A stretch of 64,000 nt of DNA from Saprospiraceae bacterium (GCA_016714445.1 JADJNF010000007.1:124001-188000); one strand, 5' to 3'. Shown: positions 31,642 through 41,829, counted from the stretch's first letter. Notes: generated from the sequence alone by a model not told the origin. Numbers and translations are program-made.

Positions 31642-31673
31642 CAAAGATAACAATAATTGTTCCACAATGTCAA
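31642..31673 (-). promoter_or_regulatory. Predicted promoter of ietAS
   Basis: On the minus strand TTGACA (31668-31673), an 18-bp spacer and TATCTTTG (31642-31649) fit the Bacteroidota consensus. Transcription would begin a few bases before the ATG at 31625-31627, giving a very short leader. The first of four direct repeats sits inside the spacer. Confidence 0.6.
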
Positions 31674-31736
31674 ATATTTGTTCCAATTATATATTAATGC
31701 GTTCCAAATAAATTAAAATATGGTCCAATTCTGTAC
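31653..31736. repeat. Four 21-bp iteron-like repeats upstream of ietA
   Basis: The core TTGTTCCA (variants GCGTTCCA, ATGGTCCA) recurs with its CCA at 31662, 31683, 31704 and 31725, exactly 21 bp apart. The copies therefore lie on one face of the helix. Flanks are AT-rich and only the core is conserved. A further inverted copy (TTGGAAC) occurs near 31814. The array overlaps the ietAS promoter and is a likely operator. Confidence 0.7.
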
Positions 31737-31934
31737 TTTAGTGTACGTTTTGTTCTAATAATCATTATAAATTGATTTTTATTACAACATCCTATATTTA
31801 AGCTTTATATGACATTGGAACACTTTTTGTAATTTCATTGAAAATAATTCGTGAAAGTTTCATAAATTTTTTGCCCAACTTGTATAGTAATAGTCAGACT
31901 TCATTTTAGAAATTAAATCATTGGAATGCTTTTA

Positions 31935-33008
31935 TCAAAATTTTATTAAAATTGTATTTAATTCGACTCTTATTAGTTTTAGTTCCAACCACCCAATTAA
32001 ATTGCCTGAAATATGATTGACATAATTATCAAAGTGTTCTTCATCTAAACCGCTATTTACAATCCTAATACTTCTTTTGCATATTTTTAGTTTCATCATT
32101 GTTATAATTTCGTTTAAAGAATAATTCTTAATAAATGCCTTAACTGGATCTATGGTGTCCACTAGGCCAAATAAGAAAAACAATGGATAATCTCTGCTTT
32201 TTATTGGTTTAAAATTTGCTTTATCCAAAGTCATTAGTTCATGTTTTTTATATGATTCATATTTATTTTCACATTCATATGTTAACCAAATATTATGACA
32301 GCACAAAACCGAAGATGCTAAAGCATATTGCTCATCCAAAGTATCGTCCCAATTTAACCTGTTACCACAATAGGTTCCAATTTCAATTTCCCTTTTCTTC
32401 ATAATTCTTGTTTCAATCAGCTTACTATACATATATAGTCCACCCAGAACACCGTGGTCAACTTTATTATCACTAAGTCTATACTTAAAGTACTTTTCTA
32501 TATTTCCAAATAAACTTTTAGGTATTTTCAATTTATATTCAGCATCAAGTAATTTATATTTTAAACTAAATTCATAGTAAATATCCTGAGTACTTTTATA
32601 TTTCTGAACTATCTTGCTATTTCTTTCTTGGTACATACCAAAATCATGAAATAACACAGTAAGAAACCAAATAAAAGGAAACTTTGGGTAGCCAGGTTTA
32701 TTTACTTCTCCTATGTCCAATTTTTTATTTAAATGGGTATGTTTACTAATCAAAATACCTAAATAAAAAACAGACACAGTATGAAATGCTCTATTTTCAA
32801 TTAGTTGAAAATATTCTTTTGATCTTTGGTTTTGAAAAAGCCCATCTCTTTTTCCACTAGATGAAAAATAATTATCAATGAAATCTTTAAATTCTTTTTC
32901 AGTACAATTCTTTCTTAAAAATGGATTTGTAAGATTGTCGCCAAAGTTATAATAATCCCAATCATTATCTTCCAATGACTTAAAATGTTCCAAAAGTGTT
33001 TTTGTCAT
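31935..33008 (-). CDS. HD-domain phosphohydrolase-like protein
   Basis: The 357-aa protein shows the HD-superfamily ligand series in order: His in RAFHTVSVFYLG, the HD pair in TVLFHDFGMY, His in VDHGVLGGLYMY, His in VLCCHNIWL and a late Asp in LVDTIDPVKAF. That set is typical of metal-dependent phosphohydrolases acting on nucleotides or cyclic nucleotides. No other domain is visible. The gene lies between ietA and hsdR, same strand, 38 bp from hsdR. HD proteins in this setting may deplete nucleotides or process a signal during phage infection, but the substrate is unknown. It is not a named family to me. Confidence 0.7.
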   Translation of the reverse strand: MTKTLLEHFKSLEDNDWDYYNFGDNLTNPFLRKNCTEKEFKDFIDNYFSSSGKRDGLFQNQRSKEYFQLIENRAFHTVSVFYLGILISKHTHLNKKLDIGEVNKPGYPKFPFIWFLTVLFHDFGMYQERNSKIVQKYKSTQDIYYEFSLKYKLLDAEYKLKIPKSLFGNIEKYFKYRLSDNKVDHGVLGGLYMYSKLIETRIMKKREIEIGTYCGNRLNWDDTLDEQYALASSVLCCHNIWLTYECENKYESYKKHELMTLDKANFKPIKSRDYPLFFLFGLVDTIDPVKAFIKNYSLNEIITMMKLKICKRSIRIVNSGLDEEHFDNYVNHISGNLIGWLELKLIRVELNTILIKF

Positions 33009-33046
33009 GTCAAAATATTCTTATTTAATAAATCCCTTCACACCTT

Positions 33047-36012
33047 CTAACCCATCATCCCATTAATGAACGTCTCAACAAAATCCATGATCCGTTGTAA
33101 TATTCTATCACCAGACTTTTTACGTTGCAGTAGGCTTGGTTTTTCACCTTCAATCAGTTCCAGTACTTCATCACGCATGGGCGTTCTTTCAGCAAATAGG
33201 TAATCTTCGATCAGCTTTTCTGTGCGTTCAGATGACAGCTTTTCTTCAGTGACCATTTTGTCAAATGCGACCTGCTTTTCTTTGTCCCAGAAGTTTTCAA
33301 ATTCAGCTGTGATATTATCCGCATCATTGATGTCAGGTAGGTTATCTGATATAAATCGTTCTATCAGCTCTCGTTTACTACGCAGGGTAACTTCTGTATT
33401 GAGCAGATTTAGAATATCTTTTTCAGATGCAACGGAACCTTTGTTATTCTTTGACTTCAATTTGATCAGAAGCTGGATGATATAGGTCACGTTGATTTCA
33501 TCGCGGTGGATCAGTTCCAACTCAAAGTCCACATCTTCCAGAATAGACACTTTTACTTTTTGATGTCCATCTTTTGTTTTATCATAAAGGTCCAGATACT
33601 TACTTTTGTAATCTTCAAACTCTTGTTCTGTTACCTTAAAATCTTCCCACTTAAAATCAGAGAATGTCACCAGGATATTTTTGATCCGCATCAGGTCCCG
33701 GAATGCTTTTATGAAATTGAGTTCATCTTCTTCCGACACCAATTCATTGACTGCATCAATGGTGGGAGTGATCTCTTTCAGTTTCTCATACGCATCATCA
33801 AACTTACCTACGTAGTCTTCATAGGGCTGCATGATGATGACTTCTATGGCTTCCTTATTGCTAAAAAGAGTGATCGCTTCATCCGTCTTACCCTTCAGAT
33901 TCCGGAACACTACAATATTTCCCTGTGATTTTGTTTCGTTGAGTATTCTGTTGGTCCGACTGTAGGCTTGTATCAATCCATGATATTTCAGGTTTTTATC
34001 CACATAGAGTGTATTGACTTTTTTGGCATCAAATCCTGTCAAAAACATATTTACTACCAATAGGATGTCTATACGATTGCTGATGTTTTCCGGTGAGCGT
34101 TCCCGATCCTTTAGTTTTTTGGATATGTCATTATAGTAGTTGTAAAAGTCTTCACTTGTTTTGGTGGAATACTTTGTATTGTACAACTGATTATAATCAT
34201 CTATGTATTCATCCAGTTTCTCTCTGCTATGTTTATTGATGGGATGGATTACGTTAGCGGAACCCTGTGTTTTAGAAATGTATGGTGCTTGTGGATCAGC
34301 AGCCATAGGTAATTCATTATTAAGCATGACAAAATCATCCTGTATTAAACCATTGGCATCAGCGTCATCTTCATTGGCAGCATAACTAAATATGGTAGCT
34401 ATATTCAGATTGTGCTCTCCGGCTATTTTCTTGCGTTTGAAGATATCATAATACTTCAGCAATGACTTGACACTATCCACACAGAACATCGCTGAGAAGT
34501 CCTTATTATACGTCTTGCGACCATGATTGGCAATAATGTAATCAGCAATCTTTTCTAATCGCCCTGGATCTTCCATCAACTCCTGAGTGTCGATATCTTC
34601 CACTTCAATATCTATCTCTGTTGCTGTATCCCTTCGTTTGTATTTTCCCACATATTCTACAGCAAATTTCAATACATTTTCATCCTTGATGGCATCGGTG
34701 ATCACATATTTGTGCAGACAATCTTCAAATAAATCCTTAGTGGTACGTTTCCCCAGTTCATTTTTATTGGAATTGTCAGCAAAGATGGGAGTACCGGTAA
34801 ACCCAAACATCTGAGCATTATTGAAAAATTCTTTGATACGATTATGGGTTTCTCCAAACTGGCTGCGATGACACTCATCAAATATAAAAATGATTCGTTT
34901 ATCTTTCAGGTCAGCCATTTTTTTCTCATACTTCAGCTTACTGATGGCAGTGTTGAGTTTTTGTATGGTGGTGACGATGAGCTTGCTGTTTTTAGCTTCT
35001 CCTTTTTTATCCAAATAGGTACCGACAAATTGTTTGACCAGATTGGAAGTATTATCTGTACCATCGATACATCCATCACTAAAACTATTAAATTCCTTGG
35101 TGGTCTGATAATCCAAATCTTTCCTGTCCACTACAAAGACCACTTTATGTACCTGCGGTAAGTTCATCAGGATTTGACTTGCTTTGAAACTGGTCAGTGT
35201 TTTTCCTGATCCTGTGGTATGCCAAATATATCCATTCTTAGTTGAGTTCTTAACCCTATCGATCAATGCTTCTACCGCAAAAAACTGATAAGGACGAAGT
35301 ACCATTGGAATTTTATATGCTTCATTCAGGACGATATATTTACAAATCATCTTGCTGATATGACAAGGTTCCAGGAAGGCATCTGTAAATCCATTCAGAA
35401 TATTGGTCAGGCGTTTGTTTTCTACATCTGTCCAATAGAACGTTTGTTTAAAACTCTGATTCCGGTTATTGGCATAATACTTTGTATTGACACCATTGCT
35501 GATGATAAATATCTGTACGTATTGATACAATGCAGCGTGTGACCCGAAGGAATGACGTTGGTACCGGTTCACCTGGTTGAATGCTTCTTTGAGTTCAAGA
35601 CCCCTGCGTTTCAGTTCTATCTGGACCAGTGGCAATCCATTGATCAATATCGTGACATCATACCGGTTTTTGTAAGTACCTTCTTGAGATACCTGATTGG
35701 TCACCTGATATCGATTCTGCACCAATGTTCAGTATTCAGGAACTCAAAATAGAGATTGTCCCCATTGTCCCGGATGATATGCTGCTTTTGTCTGAGTATC
35801 TTTGATTTTTCAAATACAGACCCTTTGCTCAGAAGATTGATCACTTTCTCAAATTCTGTAGCCGTAAAGGAAATATTATTGTGCTTTTCAAGCTCTCCCT
35901 TTAGATTGGCAAGCAATTCATGTTCATCATTTATTACAGCATATTGATAACCCATCTTTTGAAGTTGTGCAATCAATTGTTCTTCGAGTATCTGTTCTGA
36001 TTGTTTTGCCAT
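33047..36012 (-). pseudogene. hsdR: Type I restriction enzyme R subunit (HsdR), one-base frameshift
   Basis: The N-terminal frame (35701-36012) reads EEQLIAQLQKMGYQYAVI through FEFLNTEHWC and then drifts out of frame. The second frame (33047-35725) begins QNRYQVTNQVSQEGTYKNRY, then DVTILINGLPLVQIELKRRG. Adding one C to make GTGCCAG near 35720 restores HWCQNRYQVTNQ, the normal HsdR sequence. The nuclease D...ExK pair (NRYDVT/IELKRRG) is present. The SF2 motor has HTTGSGKTLTSF (motif I) and FDECHRSQFG (motif II). The C-terminal helical domain is complete. HsdR cuts and translocates DNA with HsdM and HsdS from the same operon. As written the protein would be cut short; a sequencing error is at least as likely as real loss. 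Confidence 0.85.
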
Positions 36013-36013
36013 A

Positions 36014-37123
36014 TTACCTAATTCTTTCTAAGTAAGGATTTAAAGTAGTATAGAATTTATGCATGGCATCTGCATACCAATTTATCAAATCGTTCCAATA
36101 TAATTCATCGCTAAACTTGCCTTCGAGCCTGTCTATTTGTTCTTTGGGCATTTCATATTTTATTCTTGACGCTCTTTTTCCTTCCAGTCGTTCCCACTCA
36201 ATAATACCATCAAATGATTGTTCTATTTCATGCTGAAATTTCGACATAGCCCCTATTATCTCCTTATTTGGGTCATTTGAAAAGTACAACTCTACCCTAA
36301 AACCATGTCGCCCAATACAGAAATTATAATAGCCGGAATTTCTCGTAAAACCAAGATTGTAATACGCATTTGCACTAATTCGTTCTAAGTAATCCAGGTT
36401 TTTATCTTTCAGTTTATTCTTCAATAATAGCCAGAATTTTGTTAATCTTGCTTCTGATGCCTCTACGGTTTTACTCTTGGCATTTTCTTCCTTTTCTTTT
36501 TCCTGCGCATCAATCATAAACTCTGCTGTCTCAGGTAAAGGAATGATTTGTTCCACCTGTAAAAACATATCGTCACCCATTGCGTAAGGTGTTGCTCTGA
36601 AACACTTTATTTTCAGATCATGCTTCAATAGCCACAAAACGGTTGATGTCACTTCTTTCCGGTAATTGTTTGCTACAAAAATAATACGTTGATCGTTTCT
36701 ATTTAGTAGTAGTTCATCTTCGCTTATTTCAAGGAAATCTAATAGGTTCTGTTTAGCATCAAGATCACTTTGAAATCTATCTAAATATTCCTGGTATATC
36801 CTAATGATTTGATTTGTTGTTAATGTGGAACAATAAGAAGCATATTTTAATGCTTGCCAAACAACATCCCTTCCGGTATCATCAAGTTTATTTTCAATAA
36901 TTACTAAACCACCAAATTTATCAACTGCCAATAAATCCAACCTCTCATTAGTATCATTGAAGCCACTATATTCCTTTTGAATAATTAGTAGATCTTCACC
37001 AAGTATTTCGGGATTTTTAGCAATCCATTCTTGTAAATGGTCACGTTCCTTTATTTTGAGTTCCTTAAAAAGTTTCTTTTCAAGTTTTTCTATATTGTTG
37101 GTGTTTCTATTTATTTTATACAT
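36014..37123 (-). CDS. PD-(D/E)XK nuclease-like protein with DUF4268-type C-terminus
   Basis: The 369-aa protein opens with a helical part and then ERLDLLAVDKFGGLVIIENK, which supplies the D and ExK residues of a PD-(D/E)XK nuclease core. IFVANNYRKEV follows. The C-terminal half (from about residue 215) has the alpha/beta pattern of DUF4268: GYYNFCIGRHGFRVELYFSN, then DGIIEWERLEGKRASRI. Such proteins occur beside type I systems. The gene stops 1 bp before hsdR starts and follows hsdS, so it belongs to the hsd operon. It may be a second nuclease or a modulator of restriction; which one cannot be told from sequence. Confidence 0.72.
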   Translation of the reverse strand: MYKINRNTNNIEKLEKKLFKELKIKERDHLQEWIAKNPEILGEDLLIIQKEYSGFNDTNERLDLLAVDKFGGLVIIENKLDDTGRDVVWQALKYASYCSTLTTNQIIRIYQEYLDRFQSDLDAKQNLLDFLEISEDELLLNRNDQRIIFVANNYRKEVTSTVLWLLKHDLKIKCFRATPYAMGDDMFLQVEQIIPLPETAEFMIDAQEKEKEENAKSKTVEASEARLTKFWLLLKNKLKDKNLDYLERISANAYYNLGFTRNSGYYNFCIGRHGFRVELYFSNDPNKEIIGAMSKFQHEIEQSFDGIIEWERLEGKRASRIKYEMPKEQIDRLEGKFSDELYWNDLINWYADAMHKFYTTLNPYLERIR

Positions 37124-37238
37124 AGTCGCTATTAATAATTAATCAAAGATCACTTGCCTTCCATCAAAATACTTCATTCATTCTATTTCCCACAAATCAT
37201 ACCAATCACAAAAAGCAAACAAATCACAGTTCAGACAA

Positions 37239-38411
37239 TTACACAAACATCTTCTGCAACAATCCCTTCTTCCACACTTCCATCTTCTCTACTTGGCTTT
37301 GTACCAATTGTATCTTTTGATCAATCGCTGAAAGGAAGTTGGCTATCTTGCTTTGTTCTTCTATTGAAGGTACAAGGATATCCAACAAGGCAAATTTTGA
37401 AATCCAATGTCTTTCGTGCCCACCAATTTCGTAATTCATTATATTCATTGTTTCATAAATAAACTTAATATGGACATCTTCTTTTGCTACCAATATTTTC
37501 ATTGCAGATGACTTTGCTTTAAAAGGAAAATCTACGAATTGTGTTGCTGTTGTAAAATCATCAAAAATAATAACAGGTAAATCATCTTCAAATATTCCCT
37601 TTGTTTCATTTGTATACCCTAAAATGAATGTTTTACCCGCAGTGAGTACAGGAGTTGAATAACTATTATCATATTCCGTACTTTCTACCAAATATTTTGT
37701 TGGTTGTATATAATCTAAACAATCCCCCAATTTCTTCACTTCCCATTCCGGAAAATCACTACCATCATCATCCTTAAATCGTAATTCCTGACTAAAGATT
37801 TTTTGCATCACACCTTTTTTGTATTGCTCCAATAGTGTTTTTTTCTTTTTGAGTGCTTGCAGCTTTTCGTCCACATCAGTTAGGAAAGATGCTATTTTTT
37901 GTTGTTCGTGAAGGGATGGGATGAAGAATGTAATTGATGCAAAGTCATCATAGTAAAGTCTTAATCTGTCAAGTGTTAATCCATGGGAATATGATTTGAA
38001 TAAAAATAGACTTCTACTTTTTTCAAAATAGTACATGAAAAATGATGAATTAGTAATTTTAGATGGCTTTAAGACCACATATGCTGGGCTAACCATACAC
38101 TTAACTTTGGCAATTCCCAAAGCACCTTGCCACATCCTCATCATATTATATGTCAGATAATCTTCATTAACTACAAGATTATCTCCAGGTGCAGCATCGT
38201 TCTGAATGTTTCTTTCAACACTATCTCTCGGTATAAGTCCATATTTTTGGGTAACAGAATATATCGGCAGTGAAGCGTTACCTTTTTCTTTACTGTTGTA
38301 AAATACTTCTCCAAGTTCTTTCTTTTCCCATTCTCCGGAAAATTCATTAAAGCGGAGTTTGGGAGTATTTCGACTTTGCTCTATGGTGCTATTTATATTT
38401 TTTTTCTGCAT
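37239..38411 (-). CDS. hsdS: Type I restriction-modification specificity subunit HsdS
   Basis: The 390-aa protein has two target-recognition domains, each followed by a conserved helical spacer. The first half starts PKLRFNEFSGEWEKKELGEV and ends EQQKIASFLTDVDEKLQALK. The second starts FPEWEVKKLGDCLDYI and ends EQSKIANFLSAIDQKIQLV. This two-fold repeat is diagnostic of HsdS, which chooses the DNA site for HsdM and HsdR. Its ATG overlaps the stop of the upstream fic gene by one base (TAATG), implying coupled translation. Target sites cannot be predicted from sequence alone. Confidence 0.92.
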   Translation of the reverse strand: MQKKNINSTIEQSRNTPKLRFNEFSGEWEKKELGEVFYNSKEKGNASLPIYSVTQKYGLIPRDSVERNIQNDAAPGDNLVVNEDYLTYNMMRMWQGALGIAKVKCMVSPAYVVLKPSKITNSSFFMYYFEKSRSLFLFKSYSHGLTLDRLRLYYDDFASITFFIPSLHEQQKIASFLTDVDEKLQALKKKKTLLEQYKKGVMQKIFSQELRFKDDDGSDFPEWEVKKLGDCLDYIQPTKYLVESTEYDNSYSTPVLTAGKTFILGYTNETKGIFEDDLPVIIFDDFTTATQFVDFPFKAKSSAMKILVAKEDVHIKFIYETMNIMNYEIGGHERHWISKFALLDILVPSIEEQSKIANFLSAIDQKIQLVQSQVEKMEVWKKGLLQKMFV

Positions 38412-39571
38412 TATCCTTTATTATAAAACAGATTCACATACTCATCCAGGATGTATATTCGATTGCGCTTATATCCGGTCAGTTCTCTTAATATACCCAA
38501 ACTTTGTAAATCCGCTATCATCCTATTGGCAGTACTTATATGTACGTCCATCACTGATGCAATTTGGTTTCCATCCATGATAGGATCTTTGTACATTTCT
38601 GTGATCAAGTGTTGCGCTTGTATTTGTTTTCTGCCTAAATGTATGAGCTTTTGTCTTTCTATGGTATCTCTAAGCTTGATGATATTTTGAAATGTTTCGA
38701 TACTGTTCTGTGCGGTTTCTATTACACCTTGTAAGACAAAAACTATCCAGTCTTTCAATTTGTTTTTTTGACGGACAGCTGTCAGCATATCATAATAGTC
38801 GCGTCTGTTTCTTTCAAAATAATCTGATAGATACAGAGTGGGAAATTTCAATAGTTTTTTGTCTATCAGATACAATGTAATAAGTAATCTACCTATCCGG
38901 CCATTACCATCCAGAAAAGGGTGAATCGTCTCAAATTGATAATGTATGATTGCAATTTTTACAAGATGCGGCACATTAATACCGGAATCAATGATTTCAG
39001 CATTGATAAACTTTTCCAGATCCTGCATCAAATCCGGAATTTCATCATGGGTTGGTGGAACAAATACTGCGTTTTTAAGACTGCTGCCAATCCAGTTTTG
39101 ACTTAATCGGTATTCACCAGGATTTTTTTCCTTTCCCCTTGCACCTGCAAGCAGAGTTTTATGTGTTTGTTTTATAAGCCTGTTAGAAATAGGCAATGTC
39201 CCCATTTCTGCAATAGCTTGATTGACAGCATCTATATAATTATGTACTTCCTGCCAATCATCTCTTTTTTCAGGATTGATATCTTCTGCTTTGATCAATG
39301 CTTCTTCAAATGAAGTCTGCGTACCTTCAATTTTACTGGAAACTGTGGCTTCCTTCGTGATATGCATTTTGATAAAAAAGTTAACATCAGGTACCAACTC
39401 AGAAAAAGCATCCAGTTTTCCTAATTGCCTGTCAGCTTCACTAAGTAAAGTTTGTAAAGCAGAATCAGATAATATCCACTGAAGGAATATCTTTTCAGGC
39501 GTAAAACTTTTATATTCAAATCGTTGTATCCAGGTACCTGCTTTAAATTGGTCAATATCCTTCTTTTGCAT
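38411..39571 (-). CDS. Fic-domain AMPylator-type protein with winged-helix C-terminus, inside the hsd operon
   Basis: The ~386-aa protein contains the Fic core HPFLDGNGRIGRLL, with the catalytic His and phosphate-binding loop. Upstream is SSKIEGTQTS, the (S/T)xxxE(G/N) inhibitory helix of class II Fic proteins, so it can self-inhibit. The C-terminus (LITEMYKDPIMDGNQIASVM, then ANRMIADLQSLGIL) forms a winged HTH. Fic enzymes usually transfer AMP to a hydroxyl side chain of a target protein; the target here is unknown. The frame could start 13 codons earlier at 39610. The start at 39569-39571 is preferred because it gives the usual DQFKAGTWIQ opening and leaves the 40-bp repeats upstream. Confidence 0.87.
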   Translation of the reverse strand: MQKKDIDQFKAGTWIQRFEYKSFTPEKIFLQWILSDSALQTLLSEADRQLGKLDAFSELVPDVNFFIKMHITKEATVSSKIEGTQTSFEEALIKAEDINPEKRDDWQEVHNYIDAVNQAIAEMGTLPISNRLIKQTHKTLLAGARGKEKNPGEYRLSQNWIGSSLKNAVFVPPTHDEIPDLMQDLEKFINAEIIDSGINVPHLVKIAIIHYQFETIHPFLDGNGRIGRLLITLYLIDKKLLKFPTLYLSDYFERNRRDYYDMLTAVRQKNKLKDWIVFVLQGVIETAQNSIETFQNIIKLRDTIERQKLIHLGRKQIQAQHLITEMYKDPIMDGNQIASVMDVHISTANRMIADLQSLGILRELTGYKRNRIYILDEYVNLFYNKG

Positions 39572-39604
39572 GACTTTTGCTATTTTGCATATATTGTTAT
39601 CAAG

Positions 39605-39724
39605 TTGCAAATATAAAAACTCTTATTTGCATTTAATTAACTATATGCAATTATGTATATTCTTATTTGCATTTTTATGAATTTTTGCAATTATAAAATT
39701 CCATATTTGCACTTTCAACTTTCT
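39605..39724. repeat. Three 40-bp direct repeats upstream of fic (operator-like)
   Basis: Units 39605-39644, 39645-39684 and 39685-39724 align without gaps. Each starts with TTGCAA (ATGCAA in the second) and holds TTTGCA 21 bp later, so TGCA boxes recur at alternating 22- and 18-bp steps, about two helix turns. The array covers the likely fic promoter (TATATTTG on the minus strand at 39608-39615). It could be the binding site of the Fic winged helix. Confidence 0.7.
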
Positions 39725-39748
39725 ATGCATCGTTCCTAATTTTGATCA

Positions 39749-39768
39749 TTTTCCTGATGTCAGGAAAA
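39749..39768. promoter_or_regulatory. 20-bp perfect inverted repeat between hsdM and fic
   Basis: TTTTCCTGA and TCAGGAAAA are perfect complements separated by two bases. No T-tract follows on the minus strand, so a terminator is less likely than an operator or an mRNA hairpin between hsdM and fic. Confidence 0.5.
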
Positions 39769-39805
39769 CGCTATTTTAAAACGGAGTCGATATTCCCAAT
39801 TCTTC

Positions 39806-41368
39806 TCAATACTCAGCAATGGTTTGATCTGTCACCTGCATACGCTCATCTATTGTTTTGATTTCATTTGCAATGGCTTCTATATCTATATCATCTTCCG
39901 CTTCAAATGTGTCCACATATCTTGGAATATTTAGATTGTAATCATTCTCGGCGATCTCAGAGAGTAAAACTTTTTTACTATACTTTGTGATTTCAGTCCT
40001 GTTGCGGTATGTATCTATGATCTTATCGATATGTTCTTCCCGGAGTACGTTTTGGGTTTTCACCTTTTCATATTCATTACTCGCATCAATAAAGATGACA
40101 TCATCAGGATTTTCCCTGCATTTCTTAAATACCAAAATACATGTCGGAATACTGGTCCCATAAAAGATCTTGGCAGGTAGTCCTATGACAGCATCAAGAT
40201 AGTTTTTACTTTCTATCAGATACTTCCGGATATGTTGCTCTGCACCACCTCTGAAGAGAGCACCATGTGGCAATACCATTGCCATAATTCCATTCTCAGC
40301 CAGATGATGAATCATGTGCTGCACAAAAGCAAAATCTGCCTTACTACTCGGTGCTAATTTACCATACTGACTAAAACGATCATCAGATAGATGGATAGGA
40401 TTGGCACTCCATTGAGCCGAAAAGGGCGGATTGGAAACAATGGCTTCAAATGTCATCCCCATATGCAAAGGTCTTTCCAATGTATCTTCCTGCTTTATAT
40501 CAAACCGTCGGTAATGAACACCATGCAATATCATATTCATCCTGCAGAGATTATAAGTAGTACGGTTCATTTCCTGTCCATAAAACATAGCCACATCATT
40601 CACCACTTTAGCAATCCTTAAGAAAAGCGATCCCGATCCCGATGTTGGATCATATGCAGATTTCAGTTTGGTTTTTCCGGTAGTAACGATCAGTGCCAAT
40701 ATTTTAGATACCTGTTGTGGCGTATAAAATTCACCTGCTTTTTTTCCTGCACCACTCGCAAACTGTGAGATAAGATATTCATAAGAATCACCCAAAACAT
40801 CGGACTCTGTATCTTCCAGACCAAAATCTATTTTATCCAGGTGAGACAGTACTTTAGCAATGATGGCATTTCTGTCATCAGGTGTTTTTCCCAACTTGGT
40901 ACTATTCAGGTCCATATCTTCAAACAGATTATCAAAATCATCTTCACTTTCCGTACCCATCGTACTGAGTTGGATATTGATCAGAATCTTTTGAAGGTCC
41001 TCCAGTATGAAGTTGGTTTTTGTCTCATCAAACTGATCTATGTCATCATTATTTCCCATTCCCCGTTTCGCCACTTCGCTAAACAGTTCTTCCGGCTTTA
41101 AGAAATATCCCAGTTTTTCTATAGCTTCATCCTTGATAGCTTCCATATACTCTGAATATTCAGCCAGCTTAGGAGTGATCTCCCTAAATTTGATTTTGTC
41201 CTGTTGGAGTATCTCATTGGCAAATAGCTCCATCTTTTCACTCAGGTACTTATAAAATATAAATCCCAGGATATAATCCCTGAACTCATCCGCATTCATC
41301 TTTCCTCTGAGCGTATTCGCAATATTCCATAACTGTTGCTCTAATACTCTTTTATTGTCATCACTCAT
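39806..41368 (-). CDS. hsdM: Type I restriction-modification methyltransferase subunit HsdM
   Basis: The 520-aa protein opens with the HsdM N-terminal helical domain (LEQQLWNIANTLRGKMNADE, FRDYILGFIFYKYLSE). It then has the SAM-binding motif YDPTSGSGSLFLRIAK and the catalytic N6-adenine motif SNPPFSAQW (NPPF). Length and order are normal for the family. It methylates adenine within the site chosen by HsdS and is also part of the restriction complex. It heads the operon hsdM-fic-hsdS-nuclease-hsdR. A TATCTTTG box (41394-41401, minus strand), about 26 bp upstream, may be its promoter -7 element, although no clear -33 box is seen. Confidence 0.93.
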   Translation of the reverse strand: MSDDNKRVLEQQLWNIANTLRGKMNADEFRDYILGFIFYKYLSEKMELFANEILQQDKIKFREITPKLAEYSEYMEAIKDEAIEKLGYFLKPEELFSEVAKRGMGNNDDIDQFDETKTNFILEDLQKILINIQLSTMGTESEDDFDNLFEDMDLNSTKLGKTPDDRNAIIAKVLSHLDKIDFGLEDTESDVLGDSYEYLISQFASGAGKKAGEFYTPQQVSKILALIVTTGKTKLKSAYDPTSGSGSLFLRIAKVVNDVAMFYGQEMNRTTYNLCRMNMILHGVHYRRFDIKQEDTLERPLHMGMTFEAIVSNPPFSAQWSANPIHLSDDRFSQYGKLAPSSKADFAFVQHMIHHLAENGIMAMVLPHGALFRGGAEQHIRKYLIESKNYLDAVIGLPAKIFYGTSIPTCILVFKKCRENPDDVIFIDASNEYEKVKTQNVLREEHIDKIIDTYRNRTEITKYSKKVLLSEIAENDYNLNIPRYVDTFEAEDDIDIEAIANEIKTIDERMQVTDQTIAEY

Positions 41369-41463
41369 ACTTCCTATCTTTATTTCTGAATGGCAAAGAT
41401 AAATTATGCAAAACTTTTATTTTCTTTTATCTGTTCTTAAAATGAATCAAATTCTTAAAACCA

Positions 41464-41829
41464 ATGCCTAAGTCCATAATCATCTTTTCACTACTGTTTG
41501 CATCTACTTTCTTGTCCGCACAAACTGTAATTTCAATAGACAGTGTATCTGCCTATATTGGTAAGACAGTAAAAGTATGTGACAAAGTAGCAGGAACATT
41601 CGTTACAAAAAGCGATAAACCACTAACCTATCTGAATCTGGGAACAGATTACCCTAAAGCAAAATTGACCATCGTTATTTTCCAGAAAGACCTGATCAAT
41701 TTCTCATTCACTCCATCGGACCATTATAAAGGTCAGAATGTTTGTGTCACCGGAGAGATAAAACAATACAGAGAAAAAATTGAAATCATTGCAAATAGAC
41801 CGGACCAGATAGAGATGAAATTAAATTAA
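41464..41829 (+). CDS. Secreted OB-fold-like protein
   Basis: The 121-aa protein has a signal peptide (MPKSIIIFSLLFASTFLSAQ, cut before TVISID). It then has a beta-rich OB-like domain: KVCDKVAGTFVTK, PLTYLNLGTDYP, LTIVIFQKD, GQNVCVTGEIKQYREKIEII. The spacing of VCxxVxGT and NVCVTGxIxxYxxKxEI resembles the bacterial OB-fold proteins linked to nucleic-acid binding or to cell-surface proteins. The gene is divergent from hsdM. It probably acts in the periplasm or outside, and its ligand is unknown. Confidence 0.75.
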   Translation: MPKSIIIFSLLFASTFLSAQTVISIDSVSAYIGKTVKVCDKVAGTFVTKSDKPLTYLNLGTDYPKAKLTIVIFQKDLINFSFTPSDHYKGQNVCVTGEIKQYREKIEIIANRPDQIEMKLN

